Below are positions 5,443 through 8,568 of a stretch of DNA of 8,568 bases, one piece after another. The notes under the pieces were generated by a model, which was given only the letters and a program-made list of their open reading frames with translations, did not search any database and was not told where the DNA came from. The stretch is from positions 1-8,568 of the forward strand of contig JACPVB010000157.1 in the NCBI GenBank assembly GCA_016191985.1, given 5' to 3'. Both the position numbers and the translations under genes were made by a program. Position 1 is the stretch's first letter. Every line of letters begins with the position of its first letter. This stretch comes from Chloroflexota bacterium. GTDB lineage: Bacteria > Chloroflexota > Anaerolineae > Anaerolineales > Villigracilaceae.

Positions 5443-6999
5443 ATGAACGATCTCGAATTGCTCGAAAAATATGAGCCTGTTTTGCGCTTCGCAAAGAGCG
5501 AGCGTTTTTTTCCGATGCCTGTCGAGCCATATTTGGAGAGATGTGCTCTCTTTCCGAGTGGGGCGCACGGGGTAACGGAATTACTGGGGCATTTTCACGA
5601 ACCCCTTATTGATAAAATCGGCAAACTTGTGAGCGAGCAATATTACCTGCGTTTTGTGAACAAACCCCTGAACGATTCGGATGCGTGGGTGTGGTGGGGA
5701 GCGCTTTCCTTAATAGGCGCCATTGCGGGGTGGTTTTGGATGAGAATGGCCGGTCTGGAACTTGCAATTACTGCTTCATTGATTGCGGCATTGATTATCT
5801 TTATGCTGGCCTCTCCCATTCGATTACGCATTATTCCCGCTGGGTTTGCGGCGATTGTTTTTGTTGCCCTGGGCGTTGCGCCGATTTGGTTTTTTCTTCA
5901 TCCGAGCGAATACGTCAGCATTGCTGTGGAATATCTTGTCCTGCTGCCGATCTATCTGATCGTTTTGTTGTATTTTTCGGTGCGGGTGATGAAATTCATC
6001 ATCGAGCGGATTTTGCCCGAAGGCCCCGGCTTGATTATGGATATGCTTTCGCAGGCAACCGAGAAAATCGCGCGCGAGGCATATTTTCAATACGCCGAGA
6101 TATTGGAGAAGGACCCGCAGCCGGTGTATTACGGGAGAGTGATACGAGAGACAGATTCGCATAACGACAAATGGACGATTCTGCAATATCATTTCTTTTA
6201 TGCCTTCAATGATTGGCGGCTTGCCGCGAATGGGATGAATCATCACGAAGGGGATTGGGAAATGGCGGCGGTTTATCTTAAGCATGACGCGCCGTATGCG
6301 CTTCTGCTCTCTCAGCACGGCGCGGGGAATATCGAGAACTGGGAGACCGTGATCAAAGCGCTGGATAAGCAGGGGGATGAGACCACGCACCCGGTTGTGT
6401 ATGTGGCGTTGGGCTCTCATGCGAATTACAGCAAACCGGACGTGATTCGTTCGCCAAGCATGTATAAGACGGGCAGATTGCAGCGCATCCTCTTTTGGGT
6501 GGATGGCCTGATCCATTACATGTTTATGCTGGTTAACCCGAATCAAAAAGCGCGTCAGATTGCCCTCAAGGAAATTCATGAAAAACATGCAAACTTCCTC
6601 GCAGAGGATGCCTTTATTTACCTGCGTGATGAAGCCGACCATTATATCGTCAGCCTGCCGATGGAAATCGCTTCAGGAGATGGGTTCCGTATCGGGCTTC
6701 AGGGAGATAATCTCAAGGAGGGAGTTGTCAAGTCGAGCAGCTATCTTAAACGCATCATGTCTGACCGGAAGACGAGCCGCCCGAAGGTCAAGGAATGGAG
6801 GCGGGTGCTATTGAATTACGAACCGGCTTGGGTACAATATAAGGGACTGTGGGGAGTAAAGAGTTTGTTGGTCGAAGAGTCCGGTCCGCCAGGCCCCAAA
6901 TGGGACAGGCCCTCAAAGAATCAGCCGGGTGTCAACCCGCGTGTCCGCTGGGGCAGGCCGTTGGATTGGCTGGAAGAATTGGAATCGCATAAACACTAA
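5443..6999 (+). CDS. Vps62-like (HEGDWE-motif) protein with an internal membrane-spanning block
   Basis: This protein has 518 residues. Its ends match the Vps62-type pattern: an N-terminal LLEKYEPVLRFAKSERFFP (6-24), then ILQYHFFYAFNDW (246-258), HHEGDWE (267-273), VYVALGSHANYS (319-330) and a C-terminal SGPPGPKW (480-487). The HEGDWE motif resembles the GHRHDWE of NPP1/NLP proteins, where the His/Asp/Glu residues bind a metal; the biochemical role of bacterial Vps62-like proteins is not established. Between the N-terminal strand and the core lie about four hydrophobic helices (about 82-100, 105-123, 129-151, 157-180), so the protein should be anchored in the inner membrane. There is no signal peptide. 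The stop is double (TAA TGA, 6997-7002). The next gene begins 23 nt later and is probably cotranscribed. The family assignment is from remembered motifs and is moderate; the gene itself is certain. Confidence 0.78.
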   Translation: MNDLELLEKYEPVLRFAKSERFFPMPVEPYLERCALFPSGAHGVTELLGHFHEPLIDKIGKLVSEQYYLRFVNKPLNDSDAWVWWGALSLIGAIAGWFWMRMAGLELAITASLIAALIIFMLASPIRLRIIPAGFAAIVFVALGVAPIWFFLHPSEYVSIAVEYLVLLPIYLIVLLYFSVRVMKFIIERILPEGPGLIMDMLSQATEKIAREAYFQYAEILEKDPQPVYYGRVIRETDSHNDKWTILQYHFFYAFNDWRLAANGMNHHEGDWEMAAVYLKHDAPYALLLSQHGAGNIENWETVIKALDKQGDETTHPVVYVALGSHANYSKPDVIRSPSMYKTGRLQRILFWVDGLIHYMFMLVNPNQKARQIALKEIHEKHANFLAEDAFIYLRDEADHYIVSLPMEIASGDGFRIGLQGDNLKEGVVKSSSYLKRIMSDRKTSRPKVKEWRRVLLNYEPAWVQYKGLWGVKSLLVEESGPPGPKWDRPSKNQPGVNPRVRWGRPLDWLEELESHKH

Positions 7000-7022
7000 T
7001 GAATTAACAAGGAGAAACCCGT

Positions 7023-7940
7023 ATGTCCATTTCGCAAGCTCTTGAAGTTGTCATTGGCCTGATATTTGTTTATTATGTTTTGGGTTCCATGGTCTCACTG
7101 ATCACACAGTGGATCAATGAATCGCTGGAGACCCGCGGCAAGGCCCTGGAGCGGTATTTGATCAAGATCATTGGCGACAAGAAGTTGGGAGATTTGATCA
7201 GTCTGCCGCAATTACAGGCGCTTCGCCCCATTCGCTATAAGAGTTTCTTAAGTGTGTTCAGGTCTTCCACTGAGGCCAAGAAGATCGAGAAGATTCCCGT
7301 CACCACCCTTGTGGACGCCTATTTTGATATTGTGGGCCTGACTGCGAACAAGGAAGTGAATTTGTTGCAGCTTGCCGAACTTGTGGATAAGCTCCCTGAC
7401 TCGGAGGGCAAACAGGCATTCATTCAATGGATCAACCAGGGCGTTACCAATATCGAAGAATTGCGGAAGCGCACAACAGATTATTTCTGTGGTTTGCTGG
7501 ATCAGGCTGCCGCTACTTTCACCTCGAATGCCCGCAGTTTTGTAATCATTCTGTCCATCGGCGTTACCATCCTGTTCGGCACGGATAGCATCCAACTTGC
7601 CAAAACATTATGGAGCAATGCGGAACTGCGCGCGCTGGCCGCCGCCAAAGCGGAAATTGTCGTACAGCAGGAAGGCACAGATGCCAGTGTTGATGATTTG
7701 ATTAAGGAACTGGGTGACCTTACCATCAAGATCGGCTGGTGGCAAAGCGAGCGTCCCGTTGCCGGTGCGGATGCAATGACCTGGGTAACGTTCATCCTTC
7801 TGAAGGTGCTGGGACTTGGCATAACCGCCGCGGCGGTATCGCAAGGTTCTTCCTTCTGGTATGACTTGCTGAAGAAGATTGTTTCTCCATCGAAGGGCGG
7901 TGGGGGAGGCGGCAGTTCAGATAGTGGAGCAAAAGGATAG
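7023..7940 (+). CDS. Three-helix membrane protein of unknown function with Gly-rich tail
   Basis: This protein has 305 residues. A Shine-Dalgarno AAGGAG (7009-7014) sits 8 nt before the ATG. Predicted membrane helices are at about 5-28 (start VVIGLIFVYYVLGSMVSLI), 171-191 and 253-274. A charged, mostly helical region of about 140 residues lies between helices 1 and 2, and a shorter A/E-rich one between 2 and 3. It resembles a widespread but uncharacterised bacterial membrane family with an N-terminal helix followed by an NE..E motif, an LW....LR segment after helix 2 (here LWSNAELR, 196-203), and a GxxFW.DLL.K motif after helix 3 (here GSSFWYDLLKK, 275-285). The tail KGGGGGGSSDSGAKG is flexible. 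It follows the Vps62-like gene by 23 nt, so the two probably form an operon and perhaps a membrane complex. I cannot name a function. Confidence 0.82.
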   Translation: MSISQALEVVIGLIFVYYVLGSMVSLITQWINESLETRGKALERYLIKIIGDKKLGDLISLPQLQALRPIRYKSFLSVFRSSTEAKKIEKIPVTTLVDAYFDIVGLTANKEVNLLQLAELVDKLPDSEGKQAFIQWINQGVTNIEELRKRTTDYFCGLLDQAAATFTSNARSFVIILSIGVTILFGTDSIQLAKTLWSNAELRALAAAKAEIVVQQEGTDASVDDLIKELGDLTIKIGWWQSERPVAGADAMTWVTFILLKVLGLGITAAAVSQGSSFWYDLLKKIVSPSKGGGGGGSSDSGAKG

Positions 7941-7942
7941 AA

Positions 7943-7985
7943 AACAAAAACCTCCGAGATCCTGATGGGTTCGGAGGTTTTTGTT
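7943..7985. terminator. Bidirectional rho-independent terminator between convergent genes
   Basis: A perfect 15-bp stem (7943-7957 with 7971-7985) closes on a 13-nt loop. The arms carry A5 on the left and T5 on the right, so each strand has a T run at the 3' end of the hairpin. It serves the membrane-protein operon on the plus strand and the methyltransferase on the minus strand. Its right arm overlaps two bases of the methyltransferase stop codon (TAA, 7986-7984). Confidence 0.92.
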
Positions 7986-8568
7986 ATTTGGCAGACCATC
8001 TCGCATAGACCGCCTGTGAAAGCAGGCGGTTTGCGCTTTTCTCGTGCGTCACCAGTTCGCCGCTATCGATTTCACCTTTATGTTTTTTCATCATTTCGTC
8101 CACCGCTTGCGCCACATGAATGGCGGATGCGCGTACTGCGTAAACTGTAACGATCACAAACAATGGATTGCTGCTCAAACAGGCGCGGCACATATCCAAT
8201 AAATTTGGCAGGGACTTGTACACTTCCCACACTTCGCCTTTTGGTCCGCGTCCAAATTTGGGCGGGTCGAGGATGATGCCATCGTATTTCACGCCGCGTT
8301 TTGCCTCACGTTGGACATATTTCACCGCATCTTCCACGACCCAGCGGATGGGTTTTTCTTTTAATCCAGATAATTCCTGATTCTCACGTGCCCAGGTGAC
8401 AGACTTTTTAGATGCATCCACATGAGTCACTTGCGCGCCAGCCGCCGCTGCTACAAGAGAAGCCAGCCCCGTGTATCCAAATAGGTTGAGAATGTTCGAT
8501 TGGCGGCCCGCTGTTCGGACGGAATCAGCCATAAAGTCCCAGTGAGAGGCAACTTCGGGAAAAACACC
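7984..8568 (-). CDS. Class I SAM-dependent methyltransferase, C-terminal part (RlmI-like superfamily), runs off right edge
   Basis: The last 194 residues of a methyltransferase are visible. The frame is open to the window edge, and the segment before the first internal Met (GVFPEVASHWDFM) is conserved in this family, so the real start lies outside. Numbered from the first visible residue: motif I NLFGYTG (28-34) binds S-adenosylmethionine; HVDASKK (49-55) gives the acid that contacts the ribose; VVEDAVKYV (77-85) follows; and motif IV is ILDPPKFGRG (99-108). The DPPKF motif and GVFPE...W lead-in place it near the RlmI/YccW-type (COG1092-like) RNA methyltransferases. The true substrate, RNA or otherwise, cannot be set from this part, and any N-terminal PUA domain is out of view. 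The gene is convergent with the membrane-protein operon and shares its terminator. The enzyme class is firm; the substrate is inferred only. Confidence 0.9.
   Translation of the reverse strand, partial: GVFPEVASHWDFMADSVRTAGRQSNILNLFGYTGLASLVAAAAGAQVTHVDASKKSVTWARENQELSGLKEKPIRWVVEDAVKYVQREAKRGVKYDGIILDPPKFGRGPKGEVWEVYKSLPNLLDMCRACLSSNPLFVIVTVYAVRASAIHVAQAVDEMMKKHKGEIDSGELVTHEKSANRLLSQAVYARWSAK

Noticed and set aside
5824..6642. 272-residue minus-strand open frame
   Set aside because: It is antisense to the Vps62-like gene, its composition is R/H/I-rich without any motif, and the plus frame carries HEGDWE and GSHANY.
7984..8532. Complete 182-residue methyltransferase starting at the ATG at 8532
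   Set aside because: The frame is open to the window edge, and the 12 upstream residues GVFPEVASHWDF are family-conserved, so the gene is truncated by the window.

Overview
The window carries seven protein-coding genes (two cut by the window edges) and one compact, highly structured intergenic repeat. Coding density, rho-independent terminators, a TTG start, an ATGA stop/start overlap and good Shine-Dalgarno sites mark it as bacterial chromosome. The mix of a soluble GAF-GAF-HisKA_3 kinase with a NarL/LuxR-type regulator, a GH4 glycosidase and poorly described membrane proteins would fit Chloroflexota (Anaerolineae-like). That placement is an inference from gene style only: no rRNA or other phylogenetic marker is present.

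Left part, minus strand (1-1956): a cytoplasmic two-GAF histidine kinase is followed, with a 4-base ATGA overlap, by a response regulator that runs off the left edge. A divergent intergenic region (1957-2201) separates this pair from a plus-strand GH4 NAD-dependent glycosidase (2202-3587).

Middle (3587-4123): directly after the GH4 stop codon lies a 204-bp element with perfect 17-bp terminal inverted repeats flanked by AATA on both sides. It holds four internal hairpins, the third of which looks like two element ends fused back to back. A separate 12-bp hairpin follows, then a 4 x 9-nt degenerate TTAA-phased repeat and a strongly AT-rich leader in front of an ATP-grasp gene (4124-5146). That gene resembles D-Ala-D-Ala ligase in its ATP/Mg half but not in its substrate loop, and it ends at a textbook terminator.

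Right part (5443-7940): a two-gene plus-strand operon. The first gene encodes a Vps62-like protein (HEGDWE and GSHANY motifs) with a block of about four transmembrane helices placed inside the domain. The second encodes a three-helix membrane protein of unknown function with a glycine-rich tail. They probably act together at the membrane, in a role I cannot name. A bidirectional terminator separates them from a convergent, left-truncated SAM-dependent methyltransferase (7984-8568, minus).

The most unusual items are the nested inverted-repeat element and the Vps62-like/three-helix membrane operon. No tRNA, rRNA, CRISPR array, transposase or phage gene was seen.
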